Assembly: GCF_963576675.1 (NCBI RefSeq) | Contig: NC_088910.1 | Location: 87,488,104-87,552,103, forward strand | Length of the DNA stretch: 64,000 nt | DNA from: Euphorbia lathyris | Lineage: Eukaryota; Streptophyta; Magnoliopsida; Malpighiales; Euphorbiaceae | Reading direction: 5' to 3' | Shown here: one piece after another, positions 52,139 to 64,000 of the stretch | Layout of the letters: each line of letters starts with the position of its first letter | Position numbering within the stretch: position 1 is the stretch's first letter | The notes under the pieces: generated by a model | Told to the model about the DNA's origin: nothing | The model's input: the letters and a program-made list of their open reading frames with translations, nothing else | The model's database searches: none | Translations under genes and position numbers: made by a program

Positions 52139-55100
52139 TCAATTTGGATGCCTCTTTGCTAATGTCTTTTTCAGTCCCTTTACAATCTTCCAAAACCACA
52201 TCAAGTTCATCACATACAGCACTGCCGGCACTATTAGCACCAAAACTCTCCCAAAGGTGTGGAGCTGCTTCACCTGTTATTTATATAATAATAAAAATAG
52301 CATCAAATTAAATACTTTCTCCACATCAATCTCATATTTGTTTGCTAATCTCACAAAAACTCGAGATATTCCTTTTGTACAAACACGAAATTGGATGCTA
52401 ATTAGTAATTACTTGATCATAATCAAATCGCACTTTTATATACTGATCTTTTCTTCAACTGAATTTGCATCAATCTAAATCATATAATATATGCTCAAAT
52501 TTACTGGTGCTGTTACCTGATCGTAGTGTAAATAGATATGAACAAAAAGGTATACGAACAGAAGTATCCTGGCAACCTGCAAACGATCCTAAGTTAGAAA
52601 TTTGATCAAACTTTATATAGATGTGCAAATGCAACCATTAGAAATTTGTCACTTTCATGTACTCCAAAACAAGAGGTAGTTTGGTAAACATGCTATTTAT
52701 CTGTATGGACATGCAGGAGTACAAATAAGTTTGACTATGAATAAGTTGGACGCTCTTTTTTTTTCTTTTTATGATTGTTGTGCGCACCTTTTGGAGAAAA
52801 GATTGTAAAATTTGTAGTGAAGTCTTAGATATATGTGGAATTGAAACAACAAATAATTTAAAGAGGAATGCATATAACCAAGATCTAGTTTAAATTGAGT
52901 ATCCTTCACTTACCAGCCAAGTTAAGAATATTAGTACCCCATTTATGAGATATAATTTAGACTTCTTCATTCCAGCTGTGTCAAGATACCTTCACAAAAT
53001 CGCATTGAATATCAGGAATGGGGAAAACAACTGTTGTAAGAAATAAATTCTTTAATAGACTTTCTGATTACCATCTCAAATTTATCCCAGGGGTTGTTGT
53101 CTCAGAGATCAGCACCATGTAGATATAAATCTGTCCCTCACCAGTCAACATAGCATATGCCACAGAGATGGTTGAAAGAAGATGATGAAGTACCTGACAC
53201 AATGATGGAAGATCATGCACAAGACCAGGCTCTGCAAAGATGAACTTTCACTCTCCCATACATATAAAGCTTTTCTGTCATTTTCTTTAAAAATCTAAGG
53301 GATTAAATTTTGAATTTCTAAACCGTGGAAAACCAAGAGGTACTTGCGGACTACCACTGGTGGAAGAATGGAAAGACTAAAGGGCAAGTATAATCTTTAA
53401 AAGTCAAAATGGAAACTTTAATAGATCACATATGTCACTGGTAACAAATAGCAAGTGTTTTCCCATGAATCTTGAGGAAAGGTTGGCACATAAAGTTACT
53501 AGCATAAAATATCTAATGGAAAAAGAAACAATGATTATAATAAAACAATATTACAAGTGATACAGAGAAAACTTACATATTCCATTCCACCAAGAGAAGG
53601 ATAAAACCAGATAATCATCCAAAGATCGGCAATAAAGTATCCAACAGAAACCTATCAAACAAACAACATGACATAAACATAAGTGTAAAATATGAATTAG
53701 AAAACTACAACTTCAACTATAAAAAGGGCGGCCCGGTCGCATTACGCGTCCCCGCTGAGCGAGGGTCCGGGGAGGGGTCCCACCACAAGGGTGTATTGGG
53801 GGCAAGCCTTCCCTTGCCAATGCCGCTCCTAAGACTCGAACCCGTGACCTCTGGTCACACGGCAACAACGTTTTACCGTTGCGCCAAGGCTCGCCCTCTT
53901 ACAACTTCAACTATAAGGGAAAAAAATGCACATAGAGGTTACATTGCATGTTTCAGCATATTTTTTCCATCTCATTTCCAGCATGCCCACCATTAATAAA
54001 AATAAAAGTTGATGTTGAAGTAAATATTGAAAAAAAAAATCAGAAGACAATTATCACACATAAAAACTCAAGCTCTCAAAATACGGAATCAATGGGAGGG
54101 TAAGAAAACGTTTTAAATTCTTGCAAATATTCAACCTCCATTACTTTCTTCCAAGAAAATCATATTCTCTGTAATTGCAAGTGAAAGGGGTGACATCAGT
54201 AGCATCAAACAATCAAATTATAGAATCTTTACACAAAGCCATATTTAAAGACTCGTGATTCAAAAATAAATAAATAAAAGAAACAATAGCTGCGATTGAT
54301 TACATAAAACAAATAATAGCTCTGGTTTATTACCTAGGACTTTGTTAGAAGAGTAGCACGCAACTAAACCTAGGCTCAGATTAATTGCTATAACACAACC
54401 TTAATGAAGCTTCTTCAACAGTTCACGACCATCCTATGAAGCTAGAAAAGAGAGATCCAATTCAGACACTTGGGCTCAAAACTGCCAATCCTAAAATTTA
54501 GGGGCGTTGAAGTGATGATTCTCTAAAAAATATTTCTTATTCGTGATTTTGTCAATTTTAACAAAACAATAACTTTGTCCCATCCAAAAAAAAAAAAAAC
54601 AACAACAATTTTGATAACACTTACTTTCTATATTTATTCATTTCCATTTCAGCACAAACAAATTAAGTTTCCACAAACATATTGCTTATAGTTGTCTTAA
54701 CAAAATTAATTAACTCTAATTGTAAGTTGTAACTTTCAAAAAATTAAAAATATCTAGTGAATTAGCAAAACACGCAGTGATGCTGTTGAATTGAAGAAAG
54801 TTTGAAATAAACTGACAGTAGAACTTTCGTAATTTGATATTTTTGAACAAAAATGAATTTAAATTGAATTGATTTTAGTATTTCAAAACTGATCTGAATC
54901 TAAAAGTTATAATGCTGTTTCTGATAGAATTTGTTTTTTCTTTGTTTTTGCTAAATTTTCTTAAAAATGAAGTTAGGAATTGTTTGGGAATTGAAAGCCT
55001 TTCTACATGGCTCAAGTATGGAAACATATAAATAAATTATTACTTGTTCAAATTATTTACAACTTCAATTTCATGTCCAAAATTTATAAATAAAAGAATT

Positions 55101-57137
55101 ATCATAATGTATCTGCTCAATAATAAATACCATAATATTTCATCTCAATAATTACAAAAACTTCAAGTATCAATCACATTTATAAAAATTTACAAATAAA
55201 ATTAAAAAAAATGAAAAAATCAACCTGAATGTGTTTCTCAACATAAAAGTTTAAATTACTTTTATCAATTGGGTTCATAAGAACACTACTCTTGCAAATA
55301 AGTAATTTGAATAGATAAAAAAGTTAAGATTATTTGAATTTTGAGTTCCACGCATGTTTAAGAGTTTACATGCTCTCTTACCCTATTACTACTGCTACAG
55401 CATAAGGCATACGTTCATATTACGTCTCTGCTACTGACCCTAAACTCATCCTTTCATCAAACAGGCTTGAAGAGTAAATATTGCTTATTTTAGCCTCTTA
55501 AAACACCAATGAAACATCAATAAAATCCTAAATCTCATTTTTAAAATTACTGAGCAAAAACTCACTGGAACCTGGCCCTGTGATTCTAGACCACACAACA
55601 GTCGAATGTTTCTTGAAAACCATTTTCAATCCAACCCCAACTCGCAATAAATGGCAATCTCTGTTCTCTAATTTCTAGCCACCCAAAGGTACACATATGC
55701 AGATACCAAGCTATTCTATATGGAAGTACTGAAAAAAATAAAACATTGACAGAATCAAAATGGTTTTAACTTCAAGACCAAAGACAGCAGCACTCCACTT
55801 ATTCACACCCACCTCCACCCGCCAGAAAAATAAAAAATAAAACACTTAAAGCAATATCTTTCTTGGTCTTTTGCTCACTTTTGTAATCTTAATCCATATC
55901 ACTTCTCATCAATGCAAACAGTTACGCATTATAGTGCATGGAAAAAGACACATTATGATACATAAGATGCTCAAAAAAGGTTTCCATCTTTTCAATTCTC
56001 TATTCAATCTACAATCATCTAAAAAAGCAAAATAAAGAAAAGGGATACAACAATCAAGATTTGTAGGTAACCAATCAAATTGCACATCTGACATTGGCAA
56101 CATTAAGCCTCTATAACAGAAGGTTTGTCTAATAGAAAATTTGCTGGGATCAGCAATATGGATCTATTTTCTTAATTGCAATCAACCTCAGGTTACATAA
56201 AGATTCATGACCTCAAATCAACTCAATTAAGCATGTATGTAGCTAAAGCAAATATGAATTAAAACTGTAGATTGACTTTCACCACTATACCCGACATCCG
56301 AATAGATCTCAAGACAGATCTGGGACAATCAAATAACCAACCTCTGACTAGAATAATTCCCAAAAAGTTTGCTTACTTATCTATCACTTGCATTGTGGTA
56401 AAAAAGATACAGTCCGGATAGCAATATATATACACTAAACCCTAAGATCAAGATCCATTAGTCATCATGCCAAATAACATAGAGATTCAACCTCTAAATC
56501 AGACCTTATCTCACACAAATAAATAAAAAGAACCAAAGGAAAAAAAAAAAGAGAAAGACATGAATAATTATGTTGAGGAAAACAAAGCGAACTGGAGCAG
56601 CTTACTCCTAATGTAAATGTAGAGAGTGAGGAACTTTGATATGTAACAAGACCAGGAAGATGGTCAGCATACAGATCGGAGCAGAACACAAAGTACAATG
56701 ACATCACAGTGATGAGAATGGCATGACAAGTGGATATGGCCCTGCATTGATAGTTCAAACAACAATAGTATCCGAAGGGAAATGAAAGATTATGAAAGAG
56801 AAAATATTTTCAATTAGTTTAATATATTACCGATTATTCCACTCAACTCGTTGAGTTTTTGAAAGGTTGGAATAGCTCTTGAAGTAAACAGAACTGAACA
56901 ACTGAGAAATATCATAAACCTAAAAGAAAAAAAATAATAATATTAAGGGAAAGCAAATTGGATTGAAGTTAGAGACTAAAGCAAAGTCATATTATATATA
57001 GGTGAAAAAAAATTGATAAATACCATTTTGCAAGCAAAAATGCCACCAGTGATAGAAGTGTATGGGATAAAAGAATCAGCTAGTACGTATTCCTTCAGCA
57101 ACAGCTCTGCCTGATCTTGGTAAGAAGTGATTTCCAT
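52139..57137 (-). CDS. TLC domain-containing membrane protein (TLCD4/TMEM56-like), 8 coding exons, 268 aa
   Basis: Coding exons, in order: 57,137-57,024; 56,919-56,831; 56,741-56,606; 53,651-53,577; 53,193-53,072; 52,989-52,914; 52,576-52,517; 52,273-52,139. All junctions are GT-AG and the 807 bases give one frame of 268 residues and a stop. The start has a strong context (GCCATGG) with an in-frame TAA nine bases upstream. The family is recognised from IPYTSITGGIFACK, RVEWNNR, AISTCHAILI, VSVGYFIADLWMIIWFYPSL, the His-His pair in VLHHLL (about residues 141-142), SETTTPGINLRWYLD and FWKIVKGLKKTL. Several hydrophobic helices are evident. TLC proteins are multi-pass membrane proteins, often of the ER, linked to lipid metabolism or sensing; the substrate here is unknown. 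The gene looks intact. Intron 3 (2.95 kb) carries a SINE. Confidence 0.95.
53723..53899 (-). mobile_element. Au-like SINE in intron 3 of the TLC gene
   Basis: On the minus strand it begins GAGCCTTGGCGCAACGGTAA (tRNA-like A box), then GGTCACGGGTTCGAGTC (B box), and ends in GGGCCGCCCTTTTT, the layout of Au SINEs of plants. It is flanked by the 17-bp TSD tacaacttcaactataa at 53,706-53,722 and 53,900-53,916. It lies in the same orientation as the gene. It is not a functional tRNA gene. Confidence 0.92.
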
Positions 57138-58445
57138 GGCAGTTTATTAAGCAACAAGATCTACAGCACAATGCTCAGCCAACAACTCTAACAAGAGGTT
57201 CTCTTGACAACCAGATTTTCAGTAATTTTAATTTTGCACGTTCTTTGCTTTCTATTTCTTCTGAAATCAGGAAAAACCACAAACATTAAACATGAGCTAA
57301 AATATTATCAAAGCATTACACGTGCAAAATTAGTCTATGCTGAAATCTTACAACGGCAAAGGATAAAGAACAAAATAAAAATTCTATAAGCATGATACTT
57401 ATTTTGATACACCCTTTATCCAAATTGAGGAATAATTAAATCTACCGTGCAACACCATCCAGTTATTTAGATGAAACTCATAACAGGAAATAAGACTGAA
57501 AATTTAAAATGAAAGAAGCAATTGTGAAATAGCTTAATCAATTAACTGTGAGTCTGTTACAAATAGAATGCATAAAACATTCTTGAATCCACTTCAATTA
57601 GTCAGATGAGATGCAGTCTAAGTTGAATTACCATGAGATAAACAATAACAGATGAACTTCAATATCTAACAGGCATTGATGGTAGAAAAGAAAAAAGTTA
57701 AAAAGGAAAAACAGCAATATAATTCCTGTGTCATTTTAGTTGATATGATATGCAAAATTAAGCAGCATAAGCAAGAGGTAAGAATATGAAGAAAATGATG
57801 GCCTATTTGAAAATGTAGATAATTTTGAGCTCTAAATTTGTTAGTACACATCAAACTCAATCCTAATAGGATAAGGAGTTCTTAAAATTATGTCCCTTCA
57901 ATAAACTTAGGGTCCACAAGCTCACAGGCATCATTTCAAATATAAAATGCTAATGACATTACCATGCTAAACATCAGATGCAGCAGTTACTCACAGAAGA
58001 CTCCCCAATTCAAGTCCTTCAAGATTGCCAATCCTGAAAAGCACCAATCATATTGCATTAAAACTCAAACTACAATTGAGCAATACTCCCCATCAAAACA
58101 GAGAGGCCACTCCAACACATTTGCAGTTTTGTACCCTGGCCACTAACTCATACAACAAGTTATATCATTAAAAATACATCATTCAATATAGGTTGAAAAT
58201 ATTCCAAAAGCAAGGCTCGCAGAAAAAAAGCTTTGGAAGTGTATCATTAATTGCTGCAACAAATTTATTTGGGATGTCTAGGATCAATATAACTATAGTA
58301 CAAACTATTATTTAAAAAATTTGAACTAAGTAAACCCAGAATCTTACTGCTATGATGGTAAATCTTACTTTTCCATAATGACATAAAGATGAGACTGCTA
58401 CAGCCTACAGGTAATTATGCTCTTCATGAAAATATAAGCCTATAT

Positions 58446-58485
<40 letters not shown>

Positions 58486-59365
58486 AAGCTAGAAAGTTCC
58501 GGAAAGCCAGAAAGAAGTGAAAAGATGAAAATTATTACATTAGCCAGGGCCCAAGGGGAAACCTCAGCCCAGATTTCTGTTTTTCGTTCCCGTTTTTTTT
58601 TCTTTTCCCCTTATTCCAATATCATCAGATAAGGACAACAACAAAAAGCCAGCCAGAGGCATTACCCCAAACAATTGTTAAACATTCCACTATAACAAAG
58701 GACAGGAGCATGAATATCAGCTGCAATTAAACAAGGTTCAGAATCTGGGCTGCCAAACAGACAAAAACAAAAACATTCAAAAGCTTCCAATTCACAAAAT
58801 TTTCCTTTATTGAACTCTTATGCAGTTTTCAAGGGAATAAAAAAACAGATGCATGTCCATACCAGTGAAAGGATCAGATTAAAAAACTATCCATCATCTT
58901 GCTCCGCGTTTTATGACATTAGCTATTACAATCTCCGAGCTGTAATCGTATATCCAGTGATCAATAAAAGGAAAAAAGAAAGAATTGTTTTGTCAGGTTG
59001 ACAGAAAATTTGAGGATTTGAAATGCAAATATACAAGAAACATATTGATTAACAGATGAAAGCTGAAAGGAAATAATAAGATTGTATAAATCAAATAATC
59101 AAATAACAAAACGAAAACAGAGACAAGGAATCATGATACCGAAGGCAAAAGAAATACCTGGAGAGGAGGAATAATTGGGGATTGCGGGAGGGGAAGGAAG
59201 AAAATTGCGTGGGAAGATGAATAGGAATATGAAATTACGAATGAGGAAAGCGTGATGGACGTAGTTTCGCGAAGCTACAAATATAAAATACAAATGCGTC
59301 GTGTGAAGTTGGGTCTCTCTTCTCTACTGTGTCTGTAATTCTATGATTGACGTCAATTATGAAAC
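57138..59365 (-). other. Probable 5' UTR exon(s) and about 1.9-kb 5' UTR intron of the TLC gene
   Basis: A donor-like CAG-GTATTTC at 59,158/59,157 follows a pyrimidine-rich stretch. A good acceptor, GATTTCAG, ends at 57,261, with the second UTR exon then running into the start codon; a weaker acceptor is near 57,161. The interval has no other gene. It contains (GA)16 at 58,451-58,482. UTR limits are inferred. Confidence 0.5.
58451..58482. repeat. (GA)16 microsatellite
   Basis: Uninterrupted GA dinucleotides, in the presumed 5' UTR intron. Confidence 0.95.
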
Positions 59366-59397
59366 AAACGTTTCCAGTTTCCAGTTTCCCTTTTATA
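59348..59397 (-). promoter_or_regulatory. Probable core promoter of the TLC gene
   Basis: The minus strand reads TATAAAAG (plus 59,390-59,397), about 30 bp before the presumed transcription start. The palindrome TGACGTCA at 59,348-59,355, a bZIP-type site, lies at or just after that start. Confidence 0.5.
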
Positions 59398-59915
59398 TGC
59401 TAAATTACAAATTTAACCTTATAGTACTTGGGGTTACAAATTTTGTAATTTTAAGTCAAATGTTTACTTTATGACGTAATATCAAGCCTCATCAACATAA
59501 AATGAGTTTTTTCGTTAAGCCGAAGTTATATAATTTTCAATTCTGATTTGGAGGCCAAAACGACAACGGAGGTTAAAAAACTCATTTTTTTATTAATAAA
59601 TTTAAAATTACAATAATAGATAAATATTAAATTTAAAATTACATTATTTTTATATTAGGATAAGTCCGTTCTCCTCAATGACCATAAATTTATATTTGTA
59701 AGATGATATTTTTATTTATTGATTTAAGGTTAGGAGCAAATGTTTATTTTCTTTATTGTTTGTTCTTTTATAAGCAAAAACAATACCACACTCCACAAAC
59801 ATACAACCAAATCTAGAACCTGTCTACTCTTTATCTTATCCTTGCTTTGGCGTTGTTATTATTATTATTTCTTTTTTGGGTGGATTTCTGCGTAAATTAA
59901 AACACTTCCTAATGA

Positions 59916-59958
<43 letters not shown>

Positions 59959-62900
59959 TATCTACTAAAGTGGCATATACGGTAACTATTTACCAAAATT
60001 AGCAAGCCTTTCTTATAGAATTGATCTAGTACCAAACATATATGATCATCTAGTACTTTTTCTATCAGTTTCAATTGGCATAAAACTCATTTGGCCCTCA
60101 ATCATACAACTAAAATCAATTAGAACATTTATTCTCTTCAAATCAACAAATGAGTCCCTATACTATTTTTATAGGTGGTTAATCAAACCCCCTCCCCCTC
60201 TTCTGTCTTTTTCTCCTTTGAATTCTTCCACTTGTAACTCTACCTTTATGGTCCAGATGTTTTCTATTTAAATCCGTTGAAAACAACCGATGCAATTTAG
60301 CATTTCCTATCAATCAATTATTGTAATGGTTACTATTATCAATTTAGCATTTTCTATTAATGAACTATTTGTTCTTTCATTAAAACTTGTACTATCGAAG
60401 TAAGAAAATTTGACACTTTTTCTGTAAAACCAAGATTAGCTGTAAATTCCGCCACCTGGTTTTCCAATTTGAGAAATTTGATCCATTGGATGTAAATTAT
60501 GCTTCGGCGGTGAGAATTAATCGGAGTACTAGAGCTTTTATAAGAAGTTGAGAATGTAATGAGATTTCCTAATATTGTTGTTGTTAAAGAAATTTCCCAA
60601 TTTTCTCTACCATTGTTGTTACTTAAAGAAATTTCCTAATTTTCCCTAGACTTTTGATTAAGGAAGGATGAGTCTTTACTACTCCATCATAATCTCGTGG
60701 TTAAATATTAGTATTGTTTGGTCATAAAATTAGAGGTGAGATCCCATAAATAGCAGAATGAGTCCTTTCCCCTAATTCCATGTTAATTGATTTTAGTTCT
60801 CTTATGTACTGAAAACAGGAATGTTCATAATTGCATCACTAGTCCCATTTTATATATAGAAAAAGAAAGATAATGGAAAATCATCATTAAAAAGATAAAA
60901 GTTCATCAATTCATGGTCTGCATAAAGCTTACAACAAAATCAACTATTCTTTTATTCTTCTTCTTCTTTTAATAGTTTTTTAGATAATTTAACATTTTCT
61001 TAATTGGAAAATCATATAAAATGCAATTAACTATGTACGAGACATCAGTGGATGTATTTATTATAGATTGGTTATAAAAAAAATTGAGAAATTATTATCT
61101 TTGATGTTTATTAGTATTATTATTATTTTTATAAATTTTATATTGATTCTCATCCTCACCATTAGAGAATCAAACAATTTTCATAATATTAAATCAAACA
61201 AAATAAATAAATAATCATTCTAATTGAAATGCCCTTTTAATATCTTTTAGATAGGTGGATCTTACAAATTATAAGATTTTAGATAAAAGTGACAATCATG
61301 TATATTTATTAATTGATTAAGATGATTTACTAAAAATTAATTTGCCTCTCTTATGTAGTAGGTGGCTTTTTTTAACACTAAATATAATTAATGACTTTTA
61401 ATCAAAATTAATGTTTTTTTTTTGAAAAATTAATGTTAATTATAGGATTTAATAAAGAAAATTAAATATGATAACTTCTCTCTAGGAGTTATAGAAGTAA
61501 AATTGCAAACCCTTTTCTTCTTCCTTTCTTTTTCACTTTTCTTCGTCAATTTTTTTTATTTTGTTGATCTACTTTGAGGAAGACGATAGATCTTCCTTCT
61601 TCCTCATCACACCAGGTAGATTTCTGTATTTTTTATTGCTTTTTTAGTCTGTGTGTTCATATATTTCATCGGAACTCTTTATCTGTCTGATTGTATCTGC
61701 TCTCTATTATTCTATCATTTATGCTTTTTTTTTCAGATTTAGCAAGAGCAGAAATGCTTTATCTTGTCCGTAGATCAATAAATATACGTGGTTGCAACAA
61801 CAAAAAAATTCAGATCCGAATGTTCGAAATGGTCTAAAGAATGAAGTTTGGATTGCAGATGTCTTTCTACAGATTTTGGATTTACGAGAAATATATCGTT
61901 GTTTTGTGTTTTTTATGCCTTTTATGAATTTTTTTTTCCTCTTTGTAGTCATTTTCATCCCTTCGTGGATATTGTATTTGTCTATAATCATATAAGGTTT
62001 TATTCCTTACATTTTGTTTGTTGTACTTCTTCTTTTTTCATCTAATGAAATTACAAGCAATTTCTCAAAAAATAAAGAAAATTAAATACTTAAATTTTAA
62101 TATAATTATTTACTTTTTTTGGAAAGATAATTATTTTTATTTCAATATATAATTTTTAATTTTAAAAATAAATTAATATATAATTAAAAAAATATTATTT
62201 GGATCCATTCATGTTTGGACGGCTAGGGTTGGGCCTGCATTTATATAATTTTAAGTTCTTTTATATCCTTTTTATTTTTTATACTCTATTTTTTATTTTC
62301 ATTTATATTACTTTTTATTGTCAGTTTTACCATTTTGAGTTATTTAAAAAAAATTGCTCAGAATTCATTCATATTTTGATCTTTATTTGATTATAAATAA
62401 AAGAGGATATTATAATAAATATATTAAAGAAATACAGATCAAACTTTCATTATTATTAAATGAACACAGAGGAAAAGTTTTATACACTTTTGTATCATTT
62501 TTCATTATTATTTCTTCCACTTGTATACGTTTCTTAGTTTTGTTTTTTTATTTTTTGAAAAGTTAGTTTTGTTTATACTACTTTTCTTAATCAAATTATA
62601 TACTTCCGTTATTATTATTTAGTTTGAGTATACTATTTGTTATACTATTATTTAGTCTCATGTATGACTTCTTATATTAAGTATCCGGTTTTCTATTATT
62701 TAGAGGAATTCCAATTTATATTTGGACACGTATATTATGATCTCGCTTAATAATTAAAATAGTGGGACTTTTATAATATTTAGGGTCCACATCACACATG
62801 AAAAAATATATATGGAATGTCCTCTATTTGACATGAAGAACCAGATGTTTTTAATAGTTTCTCCAAATATACACCATTTTGAGTTTTTTTAATGCCATTT

Positions 62901-63050
62901 ATTAGTTTTGTTTGTACCACTTATATTTTTTTTATTCATTTATTTATTTATACGATTGTATATATTTTTTAAAGCAAAACCGACTTGTATCAAAGTGAAA
63001 AAGCAATTATATTTGACTCAACTACAATTCTCACAAAATGAGAAGTTGAA
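59398..63050. other. AT-rich intergenic DNA
   Basis: No gene is recognised. It includes an (AAT)n microsatellite at 59,916-59,957. Between about 61,560 and 61,850 there is a leader-like stretch with a possible donor (CCAG-GTAGAT near 61,615) and acceptor (TTTTTTTTTCAG near 61,736), but the exon it would produce codes for nothing recognisable. Confidence 0.5.
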
Positions 63051-63059
63051 AACCATAAA

Positions 63060-63890
63060 TAAGAACTAGGCCAGAATGAGCCTTCAGCTAGAATACTAGT
63101 AACCTTATTGGCTTGCCTTTTGATATGGGAGATTCTAACACCCTAGCAATCCACAACGGTATCGTGACAGGTTTGGATATAGCAGCCCCAAACTCCGCAC
63201 GACTATGGCGATGAAAGACATCCACAACTTGCTTCACATCCGTCTCCACACACACATCCATGAACCCTACATTCTTAATATAGCTTAGAAATCTTTCAGA
63301 CATAAGGCCTCAACCAAAACAATTGTCTAGCAAGTAGAAGACCATCAGGACCAACATAGATGCAACCAAAGCCTACTTGTTTCGAACTGTCATATCTAGA
63401 TTTACTTTGAGGCAGCCAATCATAGGCGGGAACCAGCTAACAACAACAAAAGGACTTGTGCTCGTACCCTGATGACCGCTCCCAACATTAGTTTCTTAGT
63501 ACTCTGATGAGAACTCAATGGTATTTTGAACGGAGATGTTAGTTGGAATCCTCTTCTTGTTCCACAAAAGTTTATTTTGTTGGCTCCAGATAGACCAAAG
63601 AATAGTATATGTAATGTTCCTTGGTTGAGTTTATCATCAAGCTCACCAATATCCCGAAGACCCAATCGTGAAATTTGAGGGCATGGATATCAATAAATGG
63701 AACCCATGTTGCATCATATCTCTTTATGGCAAACTTATAGTCAATAAAAAAGATGAAAGTTGTGTTCCCAACTTGGTTACAAAGCACACAATTATTCTCA
63801 ATCGGTGACCCTTTAAGGTAAAGACAATCTCTATTCAGAAGAGTGTTGATACGCAAACACCACATAAAATGTTTTAACTTGGGCAATAAG
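63060..63890 (-). pseudogene. Decayed LINE ORF2 fragment: zf-RVT and RNase H-like region
   Basis: On the minus strand, PKLKHFMWCLRINTLLNRDC and CVLCNQVGNTTFIFF match the zf-RVT region of plant LINEs, followed in shifted frames by a WFPPMIGCLKVNLD-type RNase H start (RVT_3), VCVETDVKQVVDVF and ISHIKRQANKV. Frameshifts and stops are frequent. It is an older LINE unrelated in position to the one at 42-46 kb; it may extend past the right edge. Confidence 0.8.
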
Positions 63891-64000
63891 TTAAGCTTTT
63901 AAACATCATCCAGACACCAACAATATTACCACCCATAACTCCAAATAATTAGTCAATATGGTGCTTCTACATCTGATATGTTCTATATTAAAATAAATTC

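Noticed and set aside
53820..53895. tRNA gene suggested by A-box and B-box-like words
   Set aside because: It is part of an Au-like SINE with TSD; no cloverleaf with a full acceptor stem can be drawn.
61560..61850. A two-exon gene with donor near 61,615 and acceptor near 61,736
   Set aside because: The joined sequence gives only a short, unrecognised frame; splice signals alone are weak evidence.

Overview
The window is plant nuclear DNA, most likely from a dicot: AT-rich intergenic sequence, spliced GT-AG introns, plant-type LTR retrotransposons (Athila-like Gypsy, Sirevirus-like Copia), a plant L1-type LINE and an Au-like SINE. The species cannot be named from the sequence. No bacterial-style operon, CRISPR array, rRNA or functional tRNA gene is visible.

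Positions 1-46,610 form one nest of retrotransposons, resolved here by target-site duplications (TSDs). The outer host is a LINE on the minus strand (pieces 42,181-about 46,610 and 1-318). A Sirevirus-like Copia element on the minus strand (319-42,180, TSD cctaa) sits in its ORF2. Three Athila-type Gypsy elements sit in the Copia: element B in its 3' ORF (3,007-9,495, plus, TSD gtggt), element C in its integrase (14,832-26,030, minus, TSD gctac) and element A at its gag/pol boundary (26,898-38,967, plus, TSD gttac). Element A is itself interrupted by a solo LTR (32,631-34,355, TSD gtgct). With the inserts removed, the Copia is about 12.1 kb and codes for Gag with four zinc knuckles, protease, integrase, RT, RNase H and a large env-position ORF. 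All three Gypsy elements lack a complete pol: A has lost the integrase core, B nearly everything but a Gag fragment, and C its RT, RNase H and integrase. Element C nevertheless has LTRs that differ at only about eight positions and two intact, mutually paralogous ATHILA ORF-1-type genes, which suggests recent mobilisation in trans.

The most unusual pattern spans the three Gypsy elements. Each carries its own GC-rich inverted-repeat motif (A: ACGCGGGGCGT; B: GCTCGSCGAGC; C: CGCGGCCGCG) in two equivalent places: upstream of the TATA box in the LTR, and in the non-coding interior. In A the interior copies form four convergent pairs at exactly 21 bp start to start.

From 46.6 to 52 kb lies AT-rich DNA with two long-TIR Mutator-like MITEs (9-bp TSDs) and a 1,275-bp stretch downstream of a TATA box that has no ATG on the plus strand against 23 CATs, which looks like a transcribed leader of unknown type. 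The only intact host gene is an eight-coding-exon TLC-domain membrane protein gene on the minus strand (52,139-57,137, with a probable 5' UTR exon and promoter near 59.2-59.4 kb). An Au-like SINE with a 17-bp TSD sits in one intron. The rest, 59.4-64 kb, is AT-rich intergenic DNA ending in a decayed LINE RNase H fragment.
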